From: Paenibacillus albicereus | Lineage (GTDB): Bacteria; Bacillota; Bacilli; Paenibacillales; Paenibacillaceae | Assembly: GCF_012676905.1 (NCBI RefSeq) | Contig: NZ_CP051428.1 | Coordinates: forward strand, 4,116,001 to 4,180,000 | Direction of reading: 5' to 3' | Length of the DNA stretch: 64,000 nucleotides | In this document: piece after piece, positions 23,948 through 31,544 of the stretch | How the letters are laid out: every line of letters starts with the position of its first letter | Position numbering within the stretch: the stretch's first letter is position 1 | Program-made: the position numbers and the translations under genes | Notes under the pieces: generated by a model | The model's input: the letters and a program-made list of their open reading frames with translations, nothing else | What the model was told of the DNA's origin: nothing | The model's database searches: none

Positions 23948-24493
23948 GTCAAGATCGGAGCATGGAGCAAGCGTCGGGCGGAAGACCCCCGTCTTCGGCG
24001 AGCCGCTCGGGGCGATGCGGAGGCGATGGCCTCGCTGCTGCAGGAGCAGTACGGCTTCTTGCGGAACTACTTGCTCAAGCTGTGCCTGAGCCAGCCGCTG
24101 GCGGAGGATCTCGCGCAGGAGACGATGATCCGTGCCGTGGAGAGCATCCGCAGGTTCCGGGGCGAGTCCGCGTTCTCGACGTGGCTCCTCGCGATCGCGA
24201 CCCGCGTCTATCTCGATGAGAAGCGCAAGGCCGCGAGGCGGGGACGGAAGCTGTCCGCCTACGCGGAAGCGGAGCGCCTGCAGCTGGCGCAAAGCCATCC
24301 GGAGCTGCGCCTGGAGCTGCTCGAGGCGCTCGCTTCCCTGCCGGATGAGCAGCGCGCAGCGGTGTTGCTGAAGCATTATTACGGGTATTCGTACGAGGAG
24401 ATCGGAGAGCTGTCCGGCGTCGCCGCCGGCACGGCCAAGTCGCGGGTCCATCACGGACTCGCCAAGCTGCGGAAGGAGCTGACGGTGGAATGA
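23948..24493 (+). CDS. sigY: ECF sigma factor, SigY type, start codon unclear
   Basis: Region 2 (LAEDLAQETMIRAVESIRRF, FSTWLLAIATRVYLDEKRKAA) and region 4 (LPDEQRAAVLLKHYYGYSYE, GVAAGTAKSRVHHGLAKLRK) mark an ECF sigma; the KHYYGYSYEEI and GTAKSRVHHGL pattern fits SigY. The first ATG is 24026, but the preceding residues LRRAARGDAEA fit the normal family N-terminus, so translation should begin earlier. A strong GGAGG at 23935-23939 points at codon 23948, which is GTC, and the sixth base on is ATC at 23954. I therefore give 23948 as a provisional start; 24026-24493 is the conservative frame. Stop overlaps the next gene. Confidence 0.75.
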   Translation, partial: VKIGAWSKRRAEDPRLRRAARGDAEAMASLLQEQYGFLRNYLLKLCLSQPLAEDLAQETMIRAVESIRRFRGESAFSTWLLAIATRVYLDEKRKAARRGRKLSAYAEAERLQLAQSHPELRLELLEALASLPDEQRAAVLLKHYYGYSYEEIGELSGVAAGTAKSRVHHGLAKLRKELTVE

Positions 24494-25053
24494 AGGAGAA
24501 GGAGCGTCCGGAGGCGGAACGGACGAATGCAAGTCGGAACGGCGCAGCGCGGTCGGAGGCGGAGTCGGAACAGCCTGGCGCAGCAAGGACCGATGCCGGA
24601 CGGACTCTCGGGGATCGCTCGGAGGCGAAACAGCCTGGCGAGGATAAGGCGGATGCCGGTCCGACGGCCGCGCAGCGGCTCGAGTCCGACTGCTCCGATG
24701 AGCAGGCGCAGGAAGCGTTCGTGCTTCAGCTTCAGCTGGAGCTGAAGCAAATGGACGATTCGCTGTCGGAGGCGGAGCCCGATCCGCAGCAGATGCTCGC
24801 CCTCGTCCGCGAGGTCCAGGCCGGCCAGAGACGGCGGCTGCTGCGCGATCTGCTGCGCTTCTGGCTGGCGGCGGCGGTCGTGCTCGCCGGGGGCATCTGG
24901 GCTGCCGGAGCGGCGCCGGCGTATTACGTCGGGGCGCAGCTCGCTCTGACGGCGGCCACGTTCGCGCTCGTGGCGCTGGCGGGCCTGCTGCGGCGGCCGC
25001 TCGAAGCTCGGCGGTCCGGGAAGCCTGCGGAGAGAGGAGGGGATGCCGCATGA
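24490..25053 (+). CDS. YxlC-like anti-sigma-Y component (DUF5345)
   Basis: 187 residues, start overlaps the sigma stop by ATGA. The last 110 residues match YxlC-type proteins: a polar helix (LQLQLELKQMDD, QQMLALVREVQAGQRRRLLR) followed by two membrane helices (DLLRFWLAAAVVLAGGIWAA and AQLALTAATFALVALAGLL). YxlC is reported as a negative regulator of sigma-Y. The first about 75 residues are Glu/Ala/Gly/Arg-rich, repetitive and absent from the short B. subtilis protein. Membrane anti-sigma role by homology and position. Confidence 0.75.
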   Translation: MKEKERPEAERTNASRNGAARSEAESEQPGAARTDAGRTLGDRSEAKQPGEDKADAGPTAAQRLESDCSDEQAQEAFVLQLQLELKQMDDSLSEAEPDPQQMLALVREVQAGQRRRLLRDLLRFWLAAAVVLAGGIWAAGAAPAYYVGAQLALTAATFALVALAGLLRRPLEARRSGKPAERGGDAA

Positions 25054-25274
25054 ACCGCTCCGATTGGGAAGCGCTGACCAGCCTCCCGCTTTACGTGTGG
25101 ATATCGATCTTCGCCGCCTTGCTCGCCCAGAGCACCTGGCTGTTCATCGATGCGACCCGGCACGGGCGCAGCCGCTGGTTCTGGGGGCTCTGGGGGCTGA
25201 TCCAGGTGCCGACGCCGCTGCTCGTCTACTGGCTCTGGCAGGCGTGGGAGCGACGCCGCGACAGGCGAGCCTAA
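25050..25274 (+). CDS. small membrane protein, YxlD/YxlE-like anti-sigma-Y component
   Basis: 74 residues, start overlaps the preceding stop by ATGA. Two membrane helices (LPLYVWISIFAALLAQSTWL; RSRWFWGLWGLIQVPTPLLV) separated by DATRHGRS, a basic tail WERRRDRRA. The pattern resembles the PLDc_N-type small proteins that close the B. subtilis sigY anti-sigma set. Last gene of the operon. Confidence 0.75.
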   Translation: MNRSDWEALTSLPLYVWISIFAALLAQSTWLFIDATRHGRSRWFWGLWGLIQVPTPLLVYWLWQAWERRRDRRA

Positions 25275-25475
25275 ATCGAACGGATGGCCGGCGGGCCGGG
25301 TTTCCCGCCATTCGGCCGCGGCGCTTTCTACTCCCTCATGTAGCGGATGCGCCGCGCAGCCGCGAGCCCACGCATGTTCGGCTGCTCGGCCATGCCTGTC
25401 TCCACGAACCGATGTGGCATCCGCCGGGCTCACGCTCTGGAACGATCATGGCGCAGGAAGCTCCCCTCAACTAAA
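25275..25475. other. intergenic stretch with no recognised feature
   Basis: About 200 bases between the sigY operon and a bidirectional terminator. I see no open frame with a ribosome binding site and no repeat; GC-rich, probably trailer sequence. Confidence 0.6.
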
Positions 25476-25514
25476 AAAGGCCTCAAGCTCCGCATGGCAG
25501 AGCTCGAGGCCTTT
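25476..25514. terminator. bidirectional terminator
   Basis: AAAGGCCTC-AGCTC pairs with GAGCT-GAGGCCTTT (one mismatch), A-run on the left, between convergent sigY operon and PP2C gene. Confidence 0.85.
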
Positions 25515-25554
25515 CTTGATTCTACGGCTGCAATGGGACAGATCGGAGCATCCG

Positions 25555-26709
25555 CTAGCGGATGCCGATCTGCACGAGGCAGCAGTCATCCGGCCGAGGC
25601 CCTTCCTCGGCGAGCAGCAGCTCATGCAGCGAGCCGCTCGCGCGCAGTTCTCCGGCCATGCGCTCCATCAGCATGTCCAGCCGGCCCTCCTCCGGGCCGG
25701 TCACCAGCTCCAGCAAGCCGTCGGTGAACAGCAGCAGCTGGTCGCCCGGCCGCACCTCCACGACCTGCTTCTCGAAGGAAACGCCCTCGAACAGCCCGAC
25801 CGCCATGCCGCCGCCGGATAGCGGCTCCGCCGCCCCGTCTTCGCCCGCGCGCACGAGAAGGCCCGGCGGATGTCCCGCATTGACGTATTCGACCGTGCCT
25901 TTCCGAAGATCCACGACCATATACAGCGCGGTGAAATAATACTGGATCAGCTGATCGGCGAACTGCAGCTGCAGCGCGCGGCGGTTGAGCTCCTCCATGA
26001 CAAGCACCGGCTCGACCTTGGTCACCATCGCGTCCCTCAGCACGGACGCGATGAACATGCACACCAGGGACGAAGAGATGCCATGGCCCATCGCGTCGAT
26101 GATGGCGATGCCGTAGCGGTGCTCATCGATGCGGTTCCAGGCATACAGGTCGCCCGACAGCTCCTCCGAAGGCTGGTAGATGGCATCGATGACGATGCCG
26201 CCTTCCTCCAGCTTCGGCGGGAGAGCCGCCGACTGCACTTCCTTGGCCAGCTGCAGCTCCTCGCGGATGCGGCGATCGCGCTCGCGGTGCCAATCCTTCT
26301 CCTGCTTGAGACGCAGCGCCACGCGGATGCGGGCCAGCAGCTCGATCCGGTTGATCGGCTTGGTCACGTAGTCGATCGCGCCGGCGTCAAGCGCCTCGGC
26401 GAGCTTCTTGGAATCTCCGATGGCCGTCACCATGATGACCGGGATGTCCCGGAGCCGCTCCGACGCCTGGATCGCCTGGCAAGCCGCAATGCCGTCGATA
26501 CGGGGCATCATCATGTCCAGCAGGATGAGGTCCACGTCCGGCGTCGGAATTCCTTCGGCCGGCTCTGCCCCGGACTCCTCCAATCCGAGCATGGCGAACA
26601 GCTCCATGCCGGAGGAGGCGGCCCGCACGTCCCAATAGCCCGCTCGCTTGAGCATCTCCTGAACGACCGTTATATTCATCGCGTTATCGTCGACAACTAC
26701 TATCCGCAT
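25555..26709 (-). CDS. response regulator with PP2C (SpoIIE/RsbU-type) phosphatase output
   Basis: 384 residues. Receiver domain at 1-130: VVVDDNAMN acidic pair, phospho-acceptor Asp in LILLDMMMP, Thr in IMVTAIGD, Lys in YVTKP. A helical linker (LQLAKEVQSAALPP) follows, then a SpoIIE-type PP2C domain with the metal Asp in SGDLYAW, MGHGISSSL, GTVEYVNAGHPPGLLV and LLFTDGLLE. Such proteins dephosphorylate STAS-domain antagonists like RsbV. With rsbV-rsbW-sigB only 6 kb away it is a candidate upstream activator of sigma-B in response to an unlinked sensor kinase. No partner kinase is adjacent. Confidence 0.9.
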   Translation of the reverse strand: MRIVVVDDNAMNITVVQEMLKRAGYWDVRAASSGMELFAMLGLEESGAEPAEGIPTPDVDLILLDMMMPRIDGIAACQAIQASERLRDIPVIMVTAIGDSKKLAEALDAGAIDYVTKPINRIELLARIRVALRLKQEKDWHRERDRRIREELQLAKEVQSAALPPKLEEGGIVIDAIYQPSEELSGDLYAWNRIDEHRYGIAIIDAMGHGISSSLVCMFIASVLRDAMVTKVEPVLVMEELNRRALQLQFADQLIQYYFTALYMVVDLRKGTVEYVNAGHPPGLLVRAGEDGAAEPLSGGGMAVGLFEGVSFEKQVVEVRPGDQLLLFTDGLLELVTGPEEGRLDMLMERMAGELRASGSLHELLLAEEGPRPDDCCLVQIGIR

Positions 26710-26851
26710 GATGATTCATTCTCCCCGAAATCGCGGCAAAGGCAAGGCGGCCGAAACGGCCCCCCTGCCTGCCTTTATCGCCAAACATTGGTTCTATCCT
26801 AAAACAACTTGCCAGCAAAGTCCAGCCGTCGGACAGCGCGGCTCCTGCAAA

Positions 26852-27454
26852 TCAAGCCTTGGTGCGGCTCGAGCGGATCAGGCGCGCCGCCTGGATGCCG
26901 ACGTCCAGCCAGCCGAGCCAGGCGGGGGAGCCGGAAGCTTCCTCGGTCAGCACCGGAACCTTCTTCGGCGCTTGACCGGCAGAGGTGCCGCCGGAGCGCA
27001 GCGGCACGGCCGTGCCGGCGTAAGCGGCAGCGCTGCCGCTGAGCGGGTCGGTGCCGGCGGCAGGCAGGTTGGCCTTTACGCCTTGGTCCTCAAGCTCGGC
27101 CGCGACGGCCGACTCATGCGCCTTGCGGCGCAGGCGGTTCGTCCAGCCGGACGAGAACTCGCGGGCGGCGGCGGCGACTTCATGGACCGTCGTGCCGACT
27201 TCGCGCACCGAAGCCATCAGCGGATCGACGGCGTCGATCTGATGGTTGACCTGCTTGGTCAGATCCTTCACGCTGACGACGAGCTCATCGACGTCGCCTT
27301 TCCACTCCTGCACCGCTCCTTGGACCTCGCGGATCGCTCCGCTCGCCGCGTCCAGCGACGTCTGCACCTTCTTGAGCGTCTGAGCCAAATAAACGACGAG
27401 CACCGCGATCGAAACGGCGATGATCAACACGCTGATCCCAATCAAATAATCCAT
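26852..27454 (-). CDS. DUF948 domain protein, membrane-anchored
   Basis: 200 residues from ATG 27454 behind GAGGAGG. N-terminal membrane helix (YLIGISVLIIAVSIAVLVVY), then a long coiled coil (TLKKVQTSLDAASGAI, VDELVVSVKDLTKQVNHQID) as in DUF948 proteins, and a 90-residue low-complexity C-terminal part ending with a short amphipathic segment (DVGIQAARLIRSSRTKA). Family members are stress-linked and of unknown role; YtxG-type neighbours of YtxH proteins belong here. GGGTAT at about 27510 hints at a sigma-B -10, but I see no good -35. Confidence 0.82.
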   Translation of the reverse strand: MDYLIGISVLIIAVSIAVLVVYLAQTLKKVQTSLDAASGAIREVQGAVQEWKGDVDELVVSVKDLTKQVNHQIDAVDPLMASVREVGTTVHEVAAAAREFSSGWTNRLRRKAHESAVAAELEDQGVKANLPAAGTDPLSGSAAAYAGTAVPLRSGGTSAGQAPKKVPVLTEEASGSPAWLGWLDVGIQAARLIRSSRTKA

Positions 27455-27647
27455 GTTCCATATCCTCCTCAGACGGCTCTTGTCGACCGAATTTGATTTA
27501 AGCGTTAATACCCTCGCCCCAAGCGATCCAATCAACGGATCGCCCGGCTGGAAATCTTTTCAGGCGCTTCACGCCGTCCGGACCGGAGGCGAGGATCGCC
27601 TGAAAAATCGTATAAGATGAAAGGCAGGACGGGCTTGCGGAACGATT

Positions 27648-27672
27648 GTTTAGGCCTCAAGGGTCAGGGTTA
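27648..27672 (+). promoter_or_regulatory. sigma-B-like promoter of the DUF1328 gene
   Basis: GTTTAG, 13 bases, GGGTTA, followed by ATACAGC; the 13 bases GGGTTAATACAGC recur exactly at the 51-aa protein promoter. Confidence 0.55.
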
Positions 27673-27802
27673 ATACAGCTACAACAGCGGACGACAAGCA
27701 AGCGTCCGGCGGATTCGGAAGTCTCGGACGCCTCCCCAAAAGGCAGCCCGGAACAGCCGAATCCGCAACAACTACTCCCAATTGAAAGGTATGGTGGATT
27801 CC

Positions 27803-27967
27803 ATGTTGAGATGGGCCGTTATTTTTCTGATCATCGCCATCGTCGCCGCAATCTTCGGCTTCGGCGGCATCGTAGGAGCCGCAGCCGGCATCGCCAAAGT
27901 CCTGTTCTTCGTCTTCCTGGTGCTGTTCGTCATCTCCCTCATTACCGGACGCCGAACAACCCCTTAA
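27803..27967 (+). CDS. DUF1328 family small membrane protein (YtjA-like)
   Basis: 54 residues from ATG 27803 (GGTGG six bases upstream). Sequence [20 protein letters not shown] followed by [20 protein letters not shown] is the DUF1328 signature: two short membrane helices with a glycine-rich turn. Upstream in-frame starts (27782 TTG, 27791 ATG) would add residues not found in the family. Function unknown, widespread. Sigma-B-like promoter 130 bases upstream; terminator follows. Confidence 0.88.
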   Translation: MLRWAVIFLIIAIVAAIFGFGGIVGAAAGIAKVLFFVFLVLFVISLITGRRTTP

Positions 27968-28004
27968 CGGGCGGTTGAAAGCAGGAACGACATCAGACTG
28001 ATCG

Positions 28005-28046
28005 AAGAAGCATCCCGATCCCTTATGACGAGGGTCGGGATGTTTC
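28005..28046 (+). terminator. terminator of the DUF1328 gene
   Basis: GAA-CATCCCGA-CCC pairs with GGG-TCGGGATG-TTC, loop of about 9 bases, T-rich end (TTTCTGCTTTCC). Confidence 0.7.
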
Positions 28047-28074
28047 TGCTTTCCGACAAAGGAGGAATCCGGTC

Positions 28075-29835
28075 ATGAGGCTGGCAAGCGCGCAAGAAAT
28101 TCGGAAATGGGAACAAGGCGTCATGGAGGACGGGCTGCTGACCGCTGCGGCGCTGATGGAGACGGCCGGACGGGCGCTGGCGGAAGCGGTGCTTCGATAT
28201 GCCGGCGGCTTGCCGCTGGACGGTCCATTTATGGAAAGGCTGCTCGGCTCTTCAACGCCGACAGCGCTGCTGCTCGGCTCCTCAACGCCGACAGCGCGAA
28301 GCGATGGCGATGGCGTTGCGGCCAGCTGCCGCCCGCATGCCGGGGCCGCGCAGCACGGCACGCGGAAGCCCAAGCCGTGGGCGATCCTCGTCGGCAAAGG
28401 CCGCAACGGCGGCGACGGCCTCGCAGCGGCACGGCATCTTGCTGTTGCCGGCATCGAGGTGCTGGCCGTGCTCGCCGCGCCGCCGGACGGGCTGCAGGGC
28501 GAAGCGCTCCGGCAGCATCGCCTGGCCGAGCGTGCCGGCGTGAGGAGCATCCACTACCGTCCCGGCGAGCTGGACTGGAGCCGCTTCGGCGGCATCGTCG
28601 ACGCGCTGCTCGGCACCGGCTCCTCGGGCAGCGCTCCTCGCGAGCCGCTCGCTTCGCTCATTCGCGAGGCGAACGGCAGCGGCCTGCCGATCCTCGCCGC
28701 GGACCTGCCGAGCGGCGTCGATCCCGATACCGGAGCCGCCGCAGAGCCCGCGATCCGCGCCGCGGCAACCATTACGTTCGGCCTCCCCAAGCGCGGCCTG
28801 GCGCAGCATCCCGGCGCGGAGCTGGCCGGGGAGGTGCTCGTAGCTCCGCTCGGCATCGCGCTTGAGCCCGCGAACTCGACGGACGGCGACGCCTTCGAGC
28901 AAGAGGGCGGCGACACGGCCCGTAGCAGCCGGGAAGCGACGAGCGAGAGCGGCTCCGCAGCGAGGCCCGTCTTCCTGCTCCGCCCCGAGACGCTGCGCGA
29001 ACGGCTGTCCGCCGAGCCGCTCGACCGGCGTGCCGCCGACAGCCACAAAGGCACGTACGGCCACGTGCTCGTCGCCGCCGGCACGAAGCTCATGAGCGGC
29101 GCGGGGCTGCTGTCCGCCAGCGCCGCTCTAAGGGCGGGAGCCGGCCTCGTCACCTGGGCGCTTCCCGCCGGCGTCGCCTCCGCCGCGATCGGGCTGCGGC
29201 CCGAGCTCATGCTCGCCGCTGTGCCGGACGGCGGCAGCGGCGACTGGAGCGATTCGTCGCCAGAGGAGCTCGCCGCCTTGGCCGAGGGCAAGGACGCGCT
29301 CGTGCTCGGGCCGGGCATCGGCCGGCTGCCCGGCGGATGGCTGCGGCGGCTGTGGGAGCGGCTGCCGCCGCGGCTGCCGCTCGTCCTCGACGCGGACGCG
29401 CTGAACCATCTTGCGGCGGAGGACTTTACCGCCTGGCCCCGCCGGGAAGGCGGCGTCGTGCTGACGCCTCATCCCGGCGAGATGGCGCGGCTGGCGAATC
29501 GGCCGACCGCCGATGTCCAGCGCGACCGCATCGGCTCCGCGATGGCCTATGCGGACGGGCATGGCGCCGTTGTCGTGCTCAAGGGCGCGCGTACGGTCAT
29601 CGCCGCCCCGCTCGGCGCCGCCTACGTCAATCCGACCGGCAACGCCGGCATGGCGACCGGCGGCACGGGCGACGTGCTCGCCGGCATCATCGGCAGCCTG
29701 CTCGCGCAGGGACGCCCCGCGATCGAAGCGGCCGCGATCGGCGTCTGGCGTCACGGAGCGGCCGGAGACCGCGCCGCGGCTTCCCGCCCGTCGCCGGCTT
29801 CGCTGATCGCCGGCGATGTGATCGAGCATTTGTAG
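28075..29835 (+). CDS. nnr: bifunctional NAD(P)H-hydrate epimerase / ADP-dependent dehydratase
   Basis: 586 residues, AAAGGAGG before the ATG. Repairs hydrated NAD(P)H. N-terminal YjeF_N domain (SAQEIRKWEQGVMEDGLLTA, ILVGKGRNGGDGLAAARHLA, DALLGTGSSG, DLPSGVDPDTGA, ITFGLPKRGLAQHPGAE) and C-terminal carbohydrate-kinase-like domain (SHKGTYGHVLVAAGTKLMSG, VLTPHPGEMARL, NPTGNAGMATGGTGDVLAGI). Longer than the usual about 500 residues because of two low-complexity insertions: residues 55-95, with a duplicated LLGSSTPTA encoded by a direct repeat at 28240-28266 and 28270-28296, and residues about 265-305 between the domains. Confidence 0.93.
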   Translation: MRLASAQEIRKWEQGVMEDGLLTAAALMETAGRALAEAVLRYAGGLPLDGPFMERLLGSSTPTALLLGSSTPTARSDGDGVAASCRPHAGAAQHGTRKPKPWAILVGKGRNGGDGLAAARHLAVAGIEVLAVLAAPPDGLQGEALRQHRLAERAGVRSIHYRPGELDWSRFGGIVDALLGTGSSGSAPREPLASLIREANGSGLPILAADLPSGVDPDTGAAAEPAIRAAATITFGLPKRGLAQHPGAELAGEVLVAPLGIALEPANSTDGDAFEQEGGDTARSSREATSESGSAARPVFLLRPETLRERLSAEPLDRRAADSHKGTYGHVLVAAGTKLMSGAGLLSASAALRAGAGLVTWALPAGVASAAIGLRPELMLAAVPDGGSGDWSDSSPEELAALAEGKDALVLGPGIGRLPGGWLRRLWERLPPRLPLVLDADALNHLAAEDFTAWPRREGGVVLTPHPGEMARLANRPTADVQRDRIGSAMAYADGHGAVVVLKGARTVIAAPLGAAYVNPTGNAGMATGGTGDVLAGIIGSLLAQGRPAIEAAAIGVWRHGAAGDRAAASRPSPASLIAGDVIEHL

Positions 29836-29997
29836 CCTGGCCGCGCGCGTCTTCCCCTCCTCCCCCGCCCGCTCATCGCGGGCATCCGCTTCGGCTCGGC
29901 CACGGTCTCCTGCCGTCCCATCCGGCTTAGGCGCAACCGGATGCTCTGGTGCATATACTGCCCTACAAGCACTCTAGCGCCAAAGGAGCTGGGCAGC

Positions 29998-30831
29998 GTG
30001 AGCCGAAAAGTGAAACTCAGCAGCGCCACCCCTGTCATGGATCCGCACACGGCCTTGTTTCTCGCGGCCGTGTGCGGACAAACCTATCTGTTGCTGAAAG
30101 GAACCGGCCAAGTGCGGCTGCCGGACGATTACGAGGTCGTCGGCGTCTTTCAATCCGGCGGGCATGGCGGGGCTCCTGCCCAGCCGTTCGGCTTCGTCGC
30201 TGAATCGCCGCATGCGGTCGTCGCCGCGTTTCGCGGCACGAGCTCGACCTCGGAATGGCTGACCGACTTCATGGCCGAGCAGATCGAATACACTGTCGTC
30301 AAAGACGGCGGCAAAACCCATCGCGGCTTTACTTCCCTCTACGAAAGCCTGCGGCCGCAGCTGCGGGAGCTGCTGGAGCGGACCGGAGCGCGCAAGCCGC
30401 TGTTCCTTACCGGACATAGCCTCGGGGGCGCGCTCGCGACGCTGGCCGCGCTCGACCTGGCGAAGAACGGGCCGGGCCGGAACCCGATCGTCTATACGTT
30501 CGCCGCGCCGCGCGTCGGCGATTCCGAGTTCGCCGAGTCGTATGCCAAAGCCGTGCCGCGCAGCTTCCGGCTGGCCAACAGCAACGACATCGTCACCTAT
30601 CTGCCGCCGCTCGTCTACCAGGACCCGCGGACGAAGCTGATCTACTACTACTCCCATGTGAGCGAGCTGGCCGAGCTCGACTTCAGCGGCGGCAGCTTTT
30701 CCGGCAATCATGTGCTGCTCGGCTACTTCAACGCGCTGGCCGCCCGGGAGCCCGAGTTCGCCGCCGCCATGTGCCGCAGCCCGATCGGCTGGTGTCCGAA
30801 CGCGCAGAAGCTGCCCGGCGAGGGCAGCTAG
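29998..30831 (+). CDS. lipase (class 3) family protein
   Basis: 277 residues from GTG 29998, nine bases after AAAGGAG. Lipase class 3 pattern: VVAAFRGTSSTSEWLTDFMA, KTHRGFTSLYESLRPQLREL, nucleophile elbow FLTGHSLGGALATLAALDL (Ser), YTFAAPRVGDSEFAESY with the Asp region, and SNDIVTYLPP plus a late His. These support a Ser-Asp-His esterase or lipase. No signal peptide, so cytoplasmic or loosely associated. Single gene followed by a terminator. Confidence 0.9.
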   Translation: MSRKVKLSSATPVMDPHTALFLAAVCGQTYLLLKGTGQVRLPDDYEVVGVFQSGGHGGAPAQPFGFVAESPHAVVAAFRGTSSTSEWLTDFMAEQIEYTVVKDGGKTHRGFTSLYESLRPQLRELLERTGARKPLFLTGHSLGGALATLAALDLAKNGPGRNPIVYTFAAPRVGDSEFAESYAKAVPRSFRLANSNDIVTYLPPLVYQDPRTKLIYYYSHVSELAELDFSGGSFSGNHVLLGYFNALAAREPEFAAAMCRSPIGWCPNAQKLPGEGS

Positions 30832-30839
30832 CTAGGATG

Positions 30840-30877
30840 GCGCCCTTCCCCGGCGGTCGGGGGGAGGGCTTTTTGGA
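30840..30877 (+). terminator. terminator of the lipase gene
   Basis: GCCCT-CCCC pairs with GGGG-AGGGC, then five T. Confidence 0.85.
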
Positions 30878-30932
30878 TGGGTATTGTGGAAGAGGCGTCT
30901 TTCGCTCGTGTCCGGGACGCGCTGCGGGCAAG

Positions 30933-31061
30933 GCTTCTGCATGTCCGCGCTGCGCTGTGGGGGAATGCTTCTGCCTGTCCGCTCTGCGCTGTGGGGAATG
31001 CTTCTGCCTGTCCGCGCTGCGCTGTGGGGAACGCTTCTTTCATGCTTGTCCGCGCTGCGCT
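30933..31061. repeat. 33-bp tandem repeat, about four copies, upstream of the XRE gene
   Basis: Unit about GCTTCTGCCTGTCCGCGCTG plus CGCTGTGGGGAAT, starts at 30933 (34 bases), 30967, 31000 and 31033 (diverged, truncated). The last copy runs into the TATAAT at 31061-31066 of the following regulator, so the array borders its promoter. Confidence 0.9.
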
Positions 31062-31066
31062 ATAAT
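31038..31066 (+). promoter_or_regulatory. promoter of the XRE regulator
   Basis: TTTCAT, 17 bases, TATAAT (perfect -10, weak -35) 47 bases before the ATG. The -35 lies inside the last copy of the 33-bp repeat. Confidence 0.6.
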
Positions 31067-31112
31067 GAAGCGATTCCGTGCCGGCTGTCCGGCCAAAGGA
31101 GGCTTTTGAACC

Positions 31113-31544
31113 ATGACCACGTCGGACATCCCCGGCCGCGATGGCCTTGGCGGCCGGCTGCGCGCGCAGCGGAAGCGGCTCGGCTGGACGCAGCAGCGGC
31201 TAGCGGACGAGCTTTCCATCGCCAAGTCGACCGTGTCCCAGTACGAGAACAGCGTCAATGCCCCCGACTATGACATGCTGCTCCGGCTATGCGGCTTGTT
31301 CGAGGTGTCCGCCGACTACCTGCTCGGTGTCCCGGCCTCCCCCGCAGGCGGCCTCGGCATTTCCGGGAAGGCGGCCGCCGGCTCGCCCAGCCCGCCCGCC
31401 CCTGCGGCCCGATCCCGGCAGCCGGACGAGGCGGCTTTGGCCGATGAGCCGCTCATGCTGGCAGGGCTTACCGCAGATGAGCGCCAGTTCCTGCTCGCGA
31501 GCCTCGACGCTTACCGCGCGGCGCTCGGGCGGCGCGGCTTCTAA
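31113..31544 (+). CDS. XRE-family transcriptional regulator
   Basis: 143 residues, AAAGGAGG before the ATG. N-terminal HTH at residues 10-65: LRAQRKRLGWTQQRLADELS, IAKSTVSQYENSVNAPDYDM, LCGLFEVSADYLLGVP. This is the Cro/C1-type domain common in Paenibacillus. A Pro/Ala-rich linker and a short helical C-terminus (LTADERQFLLASLDAYRAAL) follow, without a sensor domain. No obvious target gene; the repeat array in its own promoter is noteworthy. Confidence 0.9.
   Translation: MTTSDIPGRDGLGGRLRAQRKRLGWTQQRLADELSIAKSTVSQYENSVNAPDYDMLLRLCGLFEVSADYLLGVPASPAGGLGISGKAAAGSPSPPAPAARSRQPDEAALADEPLMLAGLTADERQFLLASLDAYRAALGRRGF

Noticed and set aside
22994-25051. 685-codon minus-strand frame across the sigY operon
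   Set aside because: Arg/Pro/Ala-rich and without motifs, while the plus strand holds five coherent, overlapping genes.
26740-26785. Terminator between the DUF948 gene and the receiver-PP2C gene
   Set aside because: An imperfect GC-rich inverted repeat exists, but without a T-run; too weak to list.
30933-31061. Tandem repeats as a coding repeat protein
   Set aside because: The frames through the array have no start signal and the array ends in a TATAAT promoter for the XRE gene.
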